64,000 nucleotides of DNA from Herbaspirillum sp. ST 5-3 (GCF_004804275.1 NZ_STGI01000006.1:62001-126000), one strand, 5' to 3'; positions 30,427-40,462 are shown, counted from the first letter of the stretch. Made by a program: numbers and translations. The notes: a model not told the origin generated them from the letters alone.

Positions 30427-31185
30427 TCAATTTGGTGGCGGATGAAGTTGGAGGTAGACCGCCTGGGCAATTTCCAGCAATTTGCGCTTATCAATGCTGC
30501 CCGACAAGGCGTAGCCGTATTCGCTGTCGATCCAGTAAAACGCCCTGTTGCCGCCTTGCTCCATCACCTTGAACCCGGTTTCAGACTGCGCTTGCGACGC
30601 GTGGCGGACCGTCAGGGTCAGGCGCTCCCCCTTGTCCGACTCGTACATCAATTGCGCCAACGGCCCGTCCTGCCCCGGCAGCAAACGGCCGCCGAGCAAG
30701 CTGAAGCCCTGCTCCTGAAGCTTGGGCGCCCGGATCGGCGCGCTCAGACGCTTCGACAACCAAGCCACAAGATGTGCCTCCTGCTGCGCCGTAACCTCGA
30801 CCGGATGACGCTGTTCTGCCGTGTACAACACATGTGCGGCCAGCGCATTTTGGGCGAAGGTGCGCGGCTGGACCGGCGCCTGCATCCATCCATGGGCAAG
30901 CCAGCCTGCCGCGAGGCCGCAGCTCAGCCAGGCGACGCCGGCGGCAATCCCGCGCGGCCAGCGACGCGACCGCAAGCTGCCAGTGAGCCGCAGCGGGACC
31001 GCTTCATTCAATACGTTGTCGTAGATGTCATGCAGTGACTGATTCTGCGTCCGCCATGCCTGCACCTCGGCGACGACTTCCGGATGTGCAGCCAGGAATG
31101 CTTCAACCTCGGCGCGTCGCGATGTCTCCAGTTGGCCATCGGCATAAGCATGCAAATCGATTTCAGTGATGGGTGAGGCAGACAT
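30427..31185 (-). CDS. Membrane anti-sigma factor of the adjacent ECF sigma
   Basis: The 252-residue protein has a cytosolic N-terminal domain with DLHAYADGQLE at 10-20, typical of anti-sigma domains. One transmembrane helix lies at about 79-98, with a periplasmic domain to the C-terminus. The zinc-binding HxxxCxxC motif of many anti-sigmas is absent; the only cysteine (89) is in the helix. It starts 1 bp after the sigma gene stop, so the two are tightly coupled. It presumably holds the sigma factor at the membrane until an envelope signal releases it. Confidence 0.85.
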   Translation of the reverse strand: MSASPITEIDLHAYADGQLETSRRAEVEAFLAAHPEVVAEVQAWRTQNQSLHDIYDNVLNEAVPLRLTGSLRSRRWPRGIAAGVAWLSCGLAAGWLAHGWMQAPVQPRTFAQNALAAHVLYTAEQRHPVEVTAQQEAHLVAWLSKRLSAPIRAPKLQEQGFSLLGGRLLPGQDGPLAQLMYESDKGERLTLTVRHASQAQSETGFKVMEQGGNRAFYWIDSEYGYALSGSIDKRKLLEIAQAVYLQLHPPPN

Positions 31186-31186
31186 G

Positions 31187-31690
31187 TCACTTGACCCGGG
31201 TTAAATGTGCCGATGCTGCGGGTGCAGACTGACCGGACAACAATTCGCGCAAGTGGCTGCGCGCACGCGCGAGGCGTGACATGACGGTGCCCAGCGGAAC
31301 GTTCAGCACATCGGCAACCTCCTGATAACGCATCTGCTCCAGCCCGACCAGCACGATGACAGCCCGATGCTCCGGGCTCAATCTCGCCAGCGCGCGCTGC
31401 AAATCGAGCTGCTGCCCAAGATCGCCCGGCGTGGCCGGCTCCGGCACATCCTCAAGCGATACGGCCGCAATTTGCCGGCGCGGTGCCTCGTTCAGATACA
31501 AGCGGTACAACATGGTAAACAGCCAGGCAGTGAGATTGGAATTGATCCGGAATAGCCAGCGTCGCTGCAGGGCACGTTCCAGCGTGTCCTGCACCAGATC
31601 GTCAGCCCATGACACATCATGCGTCAATGCGCGCGCATACCGTCGCAGCCTTGGAATCTGCAATGCGAGCTCATCGGCGAAGTCGGCCAT
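31187..31690 (-). CDS. ECF-family RNA polymerase sigma factor
   Basis: The 167-residue protein has sigma region 2 (about 12-75, including DDLVQDTLERALQRRW and AWLFTMLYRLYLNEAPR) and region 4 (about 105-155, YQEVADVLNVPLGTVMSRLARAR). No other conserved domains are present, as expected for extracytoplasmic function sigmas. It lies between a COG4315 secreted protein (14 bp upstream) and its anti-sigma (1 bp downstream). An ECF-type promoter before the first gene suggests autoregulation. Confidence 0.92.
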   Translation of the reverse strand: MADFADELALQIPRLRRYARALTHDVSWADDLVQDTLERALQRRWLFRINSNLTAWLFTMLYRLYLNEAPRRQIAAVSLEDVPEPATPGDLGQQLDLQRALARLSPEHRAVIVLVGLEQMRYQEVADVLNVPLGTVMSRLARARSHLRELLSGQSAPAASAHLTRVK

Positions 31691-31704
31691 GGGCGGATGC
31701 GTGT

Positions 31705-32088
31705 TTACGGTTTGGCGGTATGCCAGACGTTATTGACGCCGTCACCGGTCTTGTCGCCCGGTTTCTGGTCTTTCACCCACTGATAGAGCGGCTTGCCCTT
31801 GTAGGCCCACTGCTTGCCGCCATCATCGCGGGTGACGATGCTGTAGTCGCCACTAGGCTGGTCTCCCTCCTTGGCCATCAGCGGCGGCCAATTCGCGGCG
31901 CAGGGGCCGTTGCAGGCACTCTTGCCGCTGCCTGCGGCGTCCTTGTCAAAGGTGTACAGGGTCATGCCGGAAGAGTTGGTCAGCATGCCATCGCTGGCCT
32001 TGACCGGCGCTTCTGCGAAAGCCAGGCTTGCGCTGCTGGCCAGCAAGACGGCGAGCAACGATGATACTAATGAGAAACGAATTTTCAT
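31705..32088 (-). CDS. Secreted COG4315-family protein (Yx(F/W/Y)xxD repeat)
   Basis: The 127-residue product has a signal peptide ending AFA-EA. Two repeats of the COG4315/Lipoprotein_15 type follow: GMTLYTFDKDA with SACNGPCAANWPPL, and then WAYKGKPLYQWVKDQKPGD. Two cysteines (59 and 63) are four residues apart. GAGGA precedes the ATG at 32088, so the longer frame is rejected. Family members are periplasmic or surface proteins of unknown function, often next to ECF sigma genes, as here. Confidence 0.9.
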   Translation of the reverse strand: MKIRFSLVSSLLAVLLASSASLAFAEAPVKASDGMLTNSSGMTLYTFDKDAAGSGKSACNGPCAANWPPLMAKEGDQPSGDYSIVTRDDGGKQWAYKGKPLYQWVKDQKPGDKTGDGVNNVWHTAKP

Positions 32089-32139
32089 GAAGTCCTCGCT
32101 AAGCTGGTTAATCAAGCGTGCTCGTGATGCGCACATGAA

Positions 32140-32168
32140 GTAAACAACCGCGACGGACGTTTTATTCC
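32140..32168 (-). promoter_or_regulatory. Candidate ECF-type promoter upstream of the COG4315-sigma-anti-sigma run
   Basis: On the minus strand GGAATA (32163-32168) and GTTTAC (32140-32145) are separated by 17 bp, matching the GGAAT-N16/17-GTT architecture of ECF-dependent promoters. It lies about 50 bp before the COG4315 start. Autoregulation by the downstream sigma factor is inferred. Confidence 0.6.
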
Positions 32169-32196
32169 CTCCGCCTGCGCTCTTTTCTTGATTTAT

Positions 32197-33348
32197 TTAA
32201 AGCGCCCCGTAGGAATGCAAGCCTGACAGGAACATATTGACGCCGAGGAAGGCGAACGTTGTCACCACCAGGCCGATCAGCGCCCACCAGGCAGCCACCT
32301 GTCCCCGCAAGCCTTTCATCAGGCGCATGTGCAGCCATGCAGCATAGTTCAACCAGACAATCAGCGCCCAGGTTTCCTTCGGATCCCAGGACCAGTAGCC
32401 GCCCCATGCTTCCGCCGCCCATAATGCACCAAGGATCGTTGCAATGGTGAAAAACGCGAAACCGACGGCGATCGCCTTGTAGATCACATCGTCCAGCACT
32501 TCCAGTGTCGGAAGGCGGTCTGCCAGGATGCCCCTGGATTTCAGCAAATAGGCCATCGAAACCATCGCCGCCAACGAGAAGGTGCCGTACCCGATGAAAT
32601 TGGCAGGCACGTGGATCTTCATCCACCAGCTTTGCAAGGCTGGCACCAGCGGCTGTATGCCCGATGCCTCCCGGTTGATCGTGTACCAGAGAAGGAAGCC
32701 GACTGCCGCGGAAATCACCAGTAGCACGAAAGGCCCGAGTTGACGCGTTGCATAACGCTCTTCGTAATACAGGTAGAACAGCGCGGTGATCATGCAGAAC
32801 AGGACGAATACTTCATACAGGTTGGAGATCGGAATATGCCCGATGTCGGCGCCAACCAGATAGGACTCGTACCAGCGCACCAGCATGCCGGTGAATCCCA
32901 TCACGACCGCCGCCCAGCACAGCTTGCTACCGACGGACGCGCCGAAATCGGATCGGGTCGCCAGGCCGCCCCAGTAAAACAAGGTGGACAGGAAGAACAA
33001 GGTGCTCATCCACAGGATCGCGGACTGGCTCGACAATGCATACTTCAGGAAGAACCTGCTATTGGCCGCGTCGAGGCTGCCACCATAGAGTGCAATGGAC
33101 GACAGCGCCAGCACAGCAAGCAATGCCATCAGCCAGCGGACCTGCTTCCATTGCCAGCCGAGCCAGGCGAATGTCGGTGCGGACAATATCAGGATCGATT
33201 TTTCATAGACATCCATGTACGCACCAAAGCGATTGAACGCGAACAGTGCTCCGGCAACCAGCGCGGCAGCATACAGCCAGTCGAGCAGACTCAAGCGCCG
33301 GAAGAATCCCTGCGGCGGAGAATAGATGTGTGATTGCGTCATTTCCAT
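32197..33348 (-). CDS. ccsB: Cytochrome c biogenesis protein CcsB/CcsA (ResC-like)
   Basis: This is an integral membrane protein of the system II cytochrome c maturation pathway, which carries heme to the periplasm and ligates it to apocytochromes. The 383-residue protein has about eight hydrophobic segments and the heme-binding WWD motif WGGYWSWDPKETW near 315-327. The ATG at 33348 is favoured because GGAG lies six bases before it; an ATG at 33360 is also in frame. It lies downstream of resB and the c4-type cytochrome on the same strand. Confidence 0.93.
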   Translation of the reverse strand: MEMTQSHIYSPPQGFFRRLSLLDWLYAAALVAGALFAFNRFGAYMDVYEKSILILSAPTFAWLGWQWKQVRWLMALLAVLALSSIALYGGSLDAANSRFFLKYALSSQSAILWMSTLFFLSTLFYWGGLATRSDFGASVGSKLCWAAVVMGFTGMLVRWYESYLVGADIGHIPISNLYEVFVLFCMITALFYLYYEERYATRQLGPFVLLVISAAVGFLLWYTINREASGIQPLVPALQSWWMKIHVPANFIGYGTFSLAAMVSMAYLLKSRGILADRLPTLEVLDDVIYKAIAVGFAFFTIATILGALWAAEAWGGYWSWDPKETWALIVWLNYAAWLHMRLMKGLRGQVAAWWALIGLVVTTFAFLGVNMFLSGLHSYGAL

Positions 33349-33441
33349 GTTTGTCTCCATCCCATGCTCATCGCGCGGGTGGTCAGATTAAACGGGTTGC
33401 AACTTCGGGCGTCAGGCCTTCGGGCATCATGCCCGTGGCCC

Positions 33442-35547
33442 TCAACTATCCCGGCCCGGCAACTGTGTTTTCAGCACCTCGAATTCCTTTTCGAAGTCGA
33501 GCGTCTTGCGCTGTGAGCTCATGGCCATCAAGGCGTGTGTTCCGCCCTCGCTATCGGGTTTCAGCCAGACCCACAAACGGCGTTCGCGAATGTAAAACAT
33601 GGCGAACACGCCAAGCGTCAGCAACAGGCAACCAAGATACACGACATTCTTTCCCGGCGAGCGGGTCACTTGCAGGACAGAAGCTTTGACTTCGTCGAAT
33701 CCCCGCAGTTGCAGGTAGACAGGCGCCCCGTAGAAAGACGCATCGGAAATTGCATTGATCGCCAGCTGCAGGAAGCGCCCGTGCTTTTCGTCTATCGCTG
33801 CCGCCGGCAAGCCGTCGTTCTCGCGCGCTGCTTGCCAAAGTTCCCACATGCTGCCATTGAGAATTTTCATGAAGACATCGGCAGCCTTTTCCTGCTCGGC
33901 GGGAGGCAGCTTTTCCAGGAATTTCGAGACGGCGACATATCCCGCCTCTTGCCCGTTGCCTGCAAAAATTTCCAATCCGCGCAAGGCTGAAAGCTGCAAC
34001 TGCTGCCGCAGGGTATCCACATTTCCCTTCGCCTCAGGCATCGCATGCAGTGCGTAACGCCTGGCCGCCTGCGCCCGCAGTTCCGGATCGAACACCGCGG
34101 CACGCAGACGCATCCACTCCTCGACCGTATCCTTGTCGTCAGCCGGGATGCGCACATAGCGGAAAGACTCGCTCGGCGAATCGCGCATGCCGGTCAGGAA
34201 AACCATGCTTCCGTCCAGCAGGACCGGCTGCATGTAATTGTGATATTCGCGCGCCTGCCCCGTCTTGTCGCGCAGCTTGTACTGCACGCTGGGCCCGACG
34301 TTTTTCAGATCCTTGTTGTTCGCATTTTTCGCCGCGGAGCCCAGCTGCTTGTCCAGGCCGGCGGCGAATCGTTCATTGAATCCCTTGTCGCCGCCCACCG
34401 CGCGCACGTCCTGGCCGCTTTGCGCCATGTTCTCCACGTTAAATGGGCGAAAACCGGTCCACTCCACGGTGTACTCGCCAGCACCAGTCAATGGCGTCGA
34501 GCCGCCCACCTCGCCCTTGAGCGCAAACGTCTCGCGCCGCGAACCGGTCATCGGATAGGCAGCCAGTTGCAGCTTGCTGCCGCCGTCGTCGAAGCTCGCC
34601 TGATAAATTGCGACACCCTTGTAGACCAAGGGTTGATTCACCTTGATGGTGGCATTGAAGGTCTTGCCTGTTTCGTCGTCGCGCACCACCACTTCGCTGG
34701 CGAACAGCTTCGGCATCCCGGTCGAATAGTGCTCGATGATGAACTTCTTCAACTGGATCGAAAACGGCAGCTCCTGTACCAGAACGCCGTTCTGCCGCGG
34801 GAGAATGGCAGTGTTGCTGGTTGCACCTTCCGGGATGAAGGTATTGCCGCGAAAAGTGGGATTGCCGATGTCGAGCCTGTGCTGCGCAGGAATTGCCGAG
34901 ATCGCACCGCTTCCCGCAAACGGCGTCTTGCCGTTGAACCACTCCTGGAAGCGAATCGGCAAATCGGAATCGAGCAGACCGCCGATGCAAATGATCACGA
35001 TCGCGCTATGCGCAAAAATGTAGCCCCATTTATTTGCCGCACCGCGCTTGGCGGCGATCAGCCGCCCCGCATCCTTCTCGACCAGCTTGACCTTGTATCC
35101 GCTCGCCGCAATGCGCTGCGCGAGCTGATGTGCAAGCGCCGTCAGTGGCAACGCGCTCGTCCATTCCGCCTTGTGATGAAAATTGCGCAAGGACTGCTCG
35201 CGCACATTCTCGCGCCAGCTGCGCATGTCTTTCAGCATCTTCGGCGCGTTGCGGATAATGCAAAGCGAGGTCGACAGCACCAGGAAGCTCATGATCAGTA
35301 AGAACCACCAGGCCGAATACACCGCATACAGGCCGAGCTTGTTGAACACCTCGAACCAGAATGGGCCGAACTGATTCACATAATTCGGCATCGGCTCGTT
35401 CTGCTTCAATACGGTGCCGATGACCGATGCAATGGCAATTAGCGTCAGAAGGCTGATCGCAAACCGCATCGACGAAGTCAACTCGACTGCCTCTGCCAGC
35501 CAGCGGCGCCTGGTATTCAATTGCAGCCCGGCGGTAGTTACGTTCAT
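33442..35547 (-). CDS. resB: Cytochrome c biogenesis protein ResB
   Basis: ResB (Ccs1) partners CcsA in the system II heme-delivery and ligation complex. The 701-residue membrane protein has N-terminal helices with SMRFAISLLTLIAIASVIGT, a pair following WWFLLIMSFLVLSTSLCI, and a large periplasmic domain. A final transmembrane helix lies near 645 (VVYLGCLLLTLGVFAMFY). The ATG at 35547 is chosen over an upstream TTG. It is immediately preceded by the terminator hairpin of the c4-type cytochrome gene. Confidence 0.93.
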   Translation of the reverse strand: MNVTTAGLQLNTRRRWLAEAVELTSSMRFAISLLTLIAIASVIGTVLKQNEPMPNYVNQFGPFWFEVFNKLGLYAVYSAWWFLLIMSFLVLSTSLCIIRNAPKMLKDMRSWRENVREQSLRNFHHKAEWTSALPLTALAHQLAQRIAASGYKVKLVEKDAGRLIAAKRGAANKWGYIFAHSAIVIICIGGLLDSDLPIRFQEWFNGKTPFAGSGAISAIPAQHRLDIGNPTFRGNTFIPEGATSNTAILPRQNGVLVQELPFSIQLKKFIIEHYSTGMPKLFASEVVVRDDETGKTFNATIKVNQPLVYKGVAIYQASFDDGGSKLQLAAYPMTGSRRETFALKGEVGGSTPLTGAGEYTVEWTGFRPFNVENMAQSGQDVRAVGGDKGFNERFAAGLDKQLGSAAKNANNKDLKNVGPSVQYKLRDKTGQAREYHNYMQPVLLDGSMVFLTGMRDSPSESFRYVRIPADDKDTVEEWMRLRAAVFDPELRAQAARRYALHAMPEAKGNVDTLRQQLQLSALRGLEIFAGNGQEAGYVAVSKFLEKLPPAEQEKAADVFMKILNGSMWELWQAARENDGLPAAAIDEKHGRFLQLAINAISDASFYGAPVYLQLRGFDEVKASVLQVTRSPGKNVVYLGCLLLTLGVFAMFYIRERRLWVWLKPDSEGGTHALMAMSSQRKTLDFEKEFEVLKTQLPGRDS

Positions 35548-35560
35548 GTTTGTGATCTTC

Positions 35561-35592
35561 AAAAGCAAAAGGGGGTGGCATCTGCCACCCCC
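35561..35592 (-). terminator. Intrinsic terminator after the diheme cytochrome gene
   Basis: Ten-base arms GGGGGTGGCA and TGCCACCCCC (35571-35580 and 35583-35592) form a near-continuous hairpin. On the minus strand it runs into TTTTGCTTTT. It separates the cytochrome gene from resB and may be only partly efficient. Confidence 0.75.
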
Positions 35593-35634
35593 TCCATCTG
35601 ATTCGTTCCAACCCGTGGTACTACATTTACGGCA

Positions 35635-36273
35635 TTACTTCAGGCCGGCAACATAGTCTGCAACAGCCTGGATTTCATCATCCAGCATACGCTTGGCGAT
35701 GGTTGTCATCTGCGGGCTGTTGTTACGACCGCCGGCACGGAAGTTGGTCAGCTGAGCGACAGTGTACTCCTGATGCTGACCAGCCAGACGCGGAAACTGC
35801 GCCGGAATCCCGTTGCCGGTGGCACCGTGGCAACCGGCGCATGCCGGGACGTTTTTCTCGGCAATGCCGCCACGGTAGATCTTCTTGCCCAGCTCGACGG
35901 AATTCTTGTTCTTGGCTGCGCCCGCACTCGTGGTCTGCTTGTCGAGATAGGCAGCGATATTCTTTGCGTCCACGTCCGACACCGTCTTGGCAATGGCGCT
36001 CATCACCGGATTGGTACGCTGCGGGGTCTTGAAGTCGGCGAGTTGCTTGACGATATACTGCTCATGCTGACCGGCCAGTTTCGGATTCTGCACAATGGTG
36101 GAATTGCCGGCCGCGCCATGGCAGCCAACGCAAGCCATGCTGGTGAACAGCGCCTCACCCTTCGCAGGATCAGCTTTCGGAGCTTTATTTTCTTCCGCTG
36201 CATACGCAACCGAGGAAACCGCCACCATCGCGACAAACAAGGACTTTACAATCGGTAAAAACGCACGGTTCAT
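35635..36273 (-). CDS. Diheme cytochrome c, c4 type
   Basis: The 212-residue precursor has a signal peptide ending AYA-AE and two class I cytochrome domains, with CXXCH motifs at 48-52 (CVGCH) and 145-149 (CAGCH). Candidate axial methionines lie in NPVMSAIA near 91 and SPQMTTIAK near 190. Cytochrome c4 shuttles electrons between the bc1 complex and terminal oxidases in the periplasm. Its position beside the resB-ccsB maturation genes is typical of betaproteobacteria. Confidence 0.93.
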   Translation of the reverse strand: MNRAFLPIVKSLFVAMVAVSSVAYAAEENKAPKADPAKGEALFTSMACVGCHGAAGNSTIVQNPKLAGQHEQYIVKQLADFKTPQRTNPVMSAIAKTVSDVDAKNIAAYLDKQTTSAGAAKNKNSVELGKKIYRGGIAEKNVPACAGCHGATGNGIPAQFPRLAGQHQEYTVAQLTNFRAGGRNNSPQMTTIAKRMLDDEIQAVADYVAGLK

Positions 36274-36421
36274 TAAAACACCCTGGACTTGATATTAAAA
36301 TTCTGGCCTGGCGGCGATCTCTTTTGTGCAGCGCATCTTCTGCGGCGCAGCAATACATAACCGCTTATTGTACAATAGCTTTCCAGCATTTTCGCTGGTT
36401 TTTGCTGCAATTTCTCCCTCT

Positions 36422-37123
36422 ATGTCCCTACTTTGGCAAGCCCGCTTCTTCACCACGGTGAACCACCTTCGCGACTTGCCAAATACGCAAGTTCCCGAAA
36501 TCGCTTTTGCCGGCCGCTCGAATGCTGGTAAATCGAGCGCCATCAATCTTCTGTGCAACCAGAAAAAACTGGCATTTGCCTCTAAAACACCTGGCCGAAC
36601 GCAACATATCAATTACTTCTCCATCGGCGGTGCGCACGTTGGCCAGCATCGGAAAGACGCGACCAAAGTCGAGGAAATCCGAGCCTTGCTGGTTGACCTT
36701 CCCGGTTATGGCTACGCCGAAGTGCCCGGCGAGGCCAAGCTGCATTGGAACGAACTGCTCGGAAACTATATCCAAAGGCGCGAACAACTCGTTGCACTGG
36801 TCCTGATCATGGATTCGCGCCGGCCCTTTACGGACCTCGATGTGCAGATGCTGGAATGGTTCGCGCCGACCGGAAAACCGGTGCATTGCCTGTTGACCAA
36901 GGCCGACAAACTGAACCGGAATGAATCCACCAATGCGTTACGCCTGGCGCGGACGGTATTAAATAGCTACGTCGACGAGCAGGGGAAACCTTTTCCGTTT
37001 ACCGTGCAATTGTTTTCGGCATTGAAACGCACCGGTATCGACGAGGCAAATCAGCGAATTCTTGATTTGCTTGGCTTGTCAGAGGCGGCAACTGAGGGCG
37101 ATGATAGCGATGCCCAAAGCTGA
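36422..37123 (+). CDS. engB: Ribosome biogenesis GTP-binding protein EngB (YihA/YsxC)
   Basis: EngB is an essential TRAFAC GTPase needed for 50S subunit assembly. The 233-residue protein has the G1 motif GRSNAGKSS at about 31-39, G3 DLPGYG, G4 TKAD and a G5 SAL. The ATG at 36422 gives the conserved [14 protein letters not shown]-terminus, and the 32 extra upstream residues are not family sequence. A TACAAT hexamer at 36371-36376 may be its -10. It diverges from the cytochrome gene. Confidence 0.96.
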   Translation: MSLLWQARFFTTVNHLRDLPNTQVPEIAFAGRSNAGKSSAINLLCNQKKLAFASKTPGRTQHINYFSIGGAHVGQHRKDATKVEEIRALLVDLPGYGYAEVPGEAKLHWNELLGNYIQRREQLVALVLIMDSRRPFTDLDVQMLEWFAPTGKPVHCLLTKADKLNRNESTNALRLARTVLNSYVDEQGKPFPFTVQLFSALKRTGIDEANQRILDLLGLSEAATEGDDSDAQS

Positions 37124-37140
37124 TCGCAGAATTTTTGGGC

Positions 37141-37177
37141 AAAAAAAAACCCTGGAGAAAGGGGAAGATCTCCAGGG
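37141..37177 (-). terminator. Terminator of the candidate engB-hemB small RNA
   Basis: A 9-bp perfect stem with a 10-nt loop is followed by nine T on the minus strand. On the plus strand the run is A-rich and precedes the stem, so it does not serve engB. Confidence 0.88.
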
Positions 37178-37250
37178 CAGTAACGCCTTATCGCTAATGC
37201 CACGATAGGCCCCGCTCAGGGAGGAGAAGCGGGAGGTGAGTGATCACCTA
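37141..37250 (-). ncRNA. Candidate small RNA with anti-Shine-Dalgarno loop, between engB and hemB
   Basis: Read on the minus strand from about 37250, the sequence folds into four successive stem-loops. These are AGGTGA/TCACCT (37234-37249); CCCGCT/AGCGGG (37211-37233) with an 11-nt loop UCUCCUCCCUG; GCCTATCG/CGATAAGGC (37185-37210); and CCCTGGAGA/TCTCCAGGG (37150-37177) followed by nine T. The C/U-rich loop is complementary to Shine-Dalgarno sequences, and the first stem's 3' arm holds ACCUCC. A -10/-35 pair lies upstream. From memory, toxic anti-SD small RNAs have been described in betaproteobacteria; membership is plausible but unverified. There is no coding potential on either strand. Confidence 0.75.
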
Positions 37251-37255
37251 TTGCT

Positions 37256-38349
<1,094 letters not shown>

Positions 38350-38367
38350 GCAGTCGGCACGCAACAA

Positions 38368-38397
38368 GGCATCGATCGCCGCAACGGCGTCGATGCC
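38368..38397 (+). terminator. Stem-loop after hemB, terminator-like
   Basis: The arms GGCATCGA and TCGATGCC enclose CGCCG-CAA-CGGCG with one bulged T, making a 13-bp stem 18 bp after the hemB stop. There is no clear T-run, so it may act as a processing or stability hairpin rather than an intrinsic terminator. Confidence 0.5.
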
Positions 38398-38530
38398 TCC
38401 TCTCCCTGCACGCGCATCCACGGCGTTTCAAGTAGTTCATTTCCCGGCGTTTCAGCTACCATTGCCAGAACAGCGACTGGCACGTTTCTGCTGCGTGCCA
38501 CGCGCATTCCTAAATTGCCATCGGGGCCCC

Positions 38531-39637
38531 ATGGATATTTTTCACATCAACAGCAGCCAGGTGACGTCGGTGTCCCACGCGCTGGACGAGATCCCGTCAC
38601 ACGGCTTCCTGTGGCTGGACGCTACACATGACGAAGTTGCCGCCGACACCAGCGCGTGGCGCGACGCGGTCGAGCGCGCCACCGGCATCCACATCTACGA
38701 TCCGCATCTGAGCGACGCCATCAATCTCTCCCATCCGTCTTACTTTGATTCGACCCAGGATTACGCGATGGTAGTGTTTCGCAAGCTTGCTCTCGACGCC
38801 GATGGCACGGCGGAAGAATCCGATGAGCGAGCAAAGAGGCGCAAGATTCCCCCGGCGCTGACCAGGCTCGCCACCAAACCGGTGACCTTTCTATTGATGG
38901 AGCGGGCGCTCGTGACGGTGCATGCAGCAAACAGCCGCACGATCGAGACCACCCGCGCCCGGCTGCTGGAACAGAAAAGCAAACGCGATGGCGGGCCTCA
39001 TGCGAGCCGGCCGCCCGCATCGCCGGAAGAGCTGATGCTGCGCCTGCTGAATGCGATGGTCGATCAATATCTGGCGTTGCGGCAGCCGCTTACCGGGCAG
39101 ATCGATCGGTGGCAGCGCGCCTTGCTCAGCCCGCGCCACCCGTTCAATGATTGGACCGCGTTGCTGGACGCGCGTATCGAGCTGCGCAAGCTGGATCACC
39201 TATGCGAGGGACAGCGCGACGCGATGCAGGAGCTGCGCGACTATCTGGTCGACGGCATAGACGAATCGCACAACGGCCGCACAAGGGATCTGATGTTAGT
39301 GCGTGTGCATGACATCATGGAGCACATCACGCGCGTCCTCAATCACGCACAACGGCTGGAAGCAACGATCGAATCCGCGGTCCAGATTCATTTTTCCGCC
39401 ATGGCGCATCGCACGAGCGAGATCATGCGCACGCTGACCGTCATTACCGCCCTGTTCATGCCGCTAACGCTCATCACGGGCATCTTCGGGATGAATTTTA
39501 ATGACATGCCGCTCATCAAGGACCGAGCCGGATTCTGGATCACCATGGGAACGATGGCGGTGATCGTCGCCGTGCTCCTGTTCTTCTTCCGCCGCAAACG
39601 CTACCTTGAGGATCAGGCACGCGATACCGAACGATAA
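38531..39637 (+). CDS. corA: CorA-family magnesium/divalent cation transporter
   Basis: CorA proteins form pentameric Mg2+/Co2+/Ni2+ channels. The 368-residue protein has a long cytosolic alpha/beta funnel domain and two C-terminal transmembrane helices. The first helix (TLTVITALFMPLTLITGIFG) ends in the selectivity motif GMN near 318. The ATG at 38531 is chosen; the longer frame adds a non-family leader. The basic tail RRKRYLED follows helix 2. It could also be the ZntB-like zinc branch, which keeps the same topology. Confidence 0.9.
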   Translation: MDIFHINSSQVTSVSHALDEIPSHGFLWLDATHDEVAADTSAWRDAVERATGIHIYDPHLSDAINLSHPSYFDSTQDYAMVVFRKLALDADGTAEESDERAKRRKIPPALTRLATKPVTFLLMERALVTVHAANSRTIETTRARLLEQKSKRDGGPHASRPPASPEELMLRLLNAMVDQYLALRQPLTGQIDRWQRALLSPRHPFNDWTALLDARIELRKLDHLCEGQRDAMQELRDYLVDGIDESHNGRTRDLMLVRVHDIMEHITRVLNHAQRLEATIESAVQIHFSAMAHRTSEIMRTLTVITALFMPLTLITGIFGMNFNDMPLIKDRAGFWITMGTMAVIVAVLLFFFRRKRYLEDQARDTER

Positions 39638-39649
39638 GGAGCGGTAGTG

Positions 39650-39679
39650 CGAAAAAAAGCGCCCATTGACTGGGCGCTT
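39650..39679 (-). terminator. Intrinsic terminator after the peroxiredoxin gene
   Basis: Nine-base arms AAGCGCCCA and TGGGCGCTT (39657-39665 and 39671-39679) run into a T7 tract on the minus strand. It lies between the convergent corA and peroxiredoxin genes; the plus-strand side lacks a T-run. Confidence 0.85.
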
Positions 39680-39728
39680 GCTGAGGGAGTGGCAAAAGCA
39701 TGCAAGCTGCTGCATGCGACTTCATTGC

Positions 39729-40370
39729 TCAACTCCGGTTCGGTTGCGGCGTCATCCGGAGGTAGGGACGCGGGGCGGTGTAACCCTTCGGGTATTTCTG
39801 CTTGATCACATCCTCATCCTGAATGCTCAGCGGAATGATGACGTCGTCACCGTCACGCCAGTTGCCCGGTGTGGCGACGGTGTAGCCGTCGGTCAGTTGG
39901 AGCGCGTCGATCACCCGCAGCACCTCGTCGAAATTGCGTCCTGTACTCATCGGATACGTGATGGTCAGACGCACTTTCTTCTTTGGATCAATGATGAACA
40001 GCGAACGCACCGTCATGGTTTCCGACTGATTCGGATGGATCATGTCGTACAGCTGCGCCACGCGCGTGTCGGCGTCCGCAATGATGGGGAAATCCACGGT
40101 CGTGTTCTGCGTGTCTTCGATATCCTTGACCCATTCCCGGTGCTTGTCAGCCGGGTCTACAGACAGGGCGATCGCCTTGACGTTGCGTTTATCGAATTCG
40201 GATTTCAGCTTGGCAGTGAGACCAAGCTCAGTCGTGCAGACCGGCGTGAAATCCGCCGGGTGAGAGAACAAGACGACCCATGAATTGTCGGCCCATTCAT
40301 GGAATTTGATTGTTCCTATTGTTGAATCCTGCTCGAAATCGGGTGCGGTATCACCTAAATGCAGCGCCAT
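39729..40370 (-). CDS. 1-Cys peroxiredoxin (Prx6 type)
   Basis: This thiol peroxidase reduces H2O2 and organic hydroperoxides. The 213-residue protein has the peroxidatic motif PADFTPVCTTE with Cys45 and no resolving cysteine elsewhere, the pattern of the 1-Cys Prx6 group. The C-terminal domain (PYLRMTPQP) matches the longer Prx6 subfamily. It is a monocistronic-looking gene between the dsbD operon and the convergent corA, with its own terminator. Confidence 0.94.
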   Translation of the reverse strand: MALHLGDTAPDFEQDSTIGTIKFHEWADNSWVVLFSHPADFTPVCTTELGLTAKLKSEFDKRNVKAIALSVDPADKHREWVKDIEDTQNTTVDFPIIADADTRVAQLYDMIHPNQSETMTVRSLFIIDPKKKVRLTITYPMSTGRNFDEVLRVIDALQLTDGYTVATPGNWRDGDDVIIPLSIQDEDVIKQKYPKGYTAPRPYLRMTPQPNRS

Positions 40371-40462
40371 ATCAATCTCCCATCGTGTTATCGAAAGATC
40401 AATATAGCGCTGCCTTGCTCGGCGTTCAACGACAAAGTAGTTTGGTTCTTATGCCTGGCCGG

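Noticed and set aside
30427-31185. Assignment of the anti-sigma gene as NrsF
   Set aside because: NrsF-type proteins have several membrane helices, while this one has a single central helix and a periplasmic domain.
37150-37177. Terminator of engB on the plus strand
   Set aside because: The A-run precedes the stem on the plus strand and no T-run follows it. The geometry fits termination on the minus strand only.
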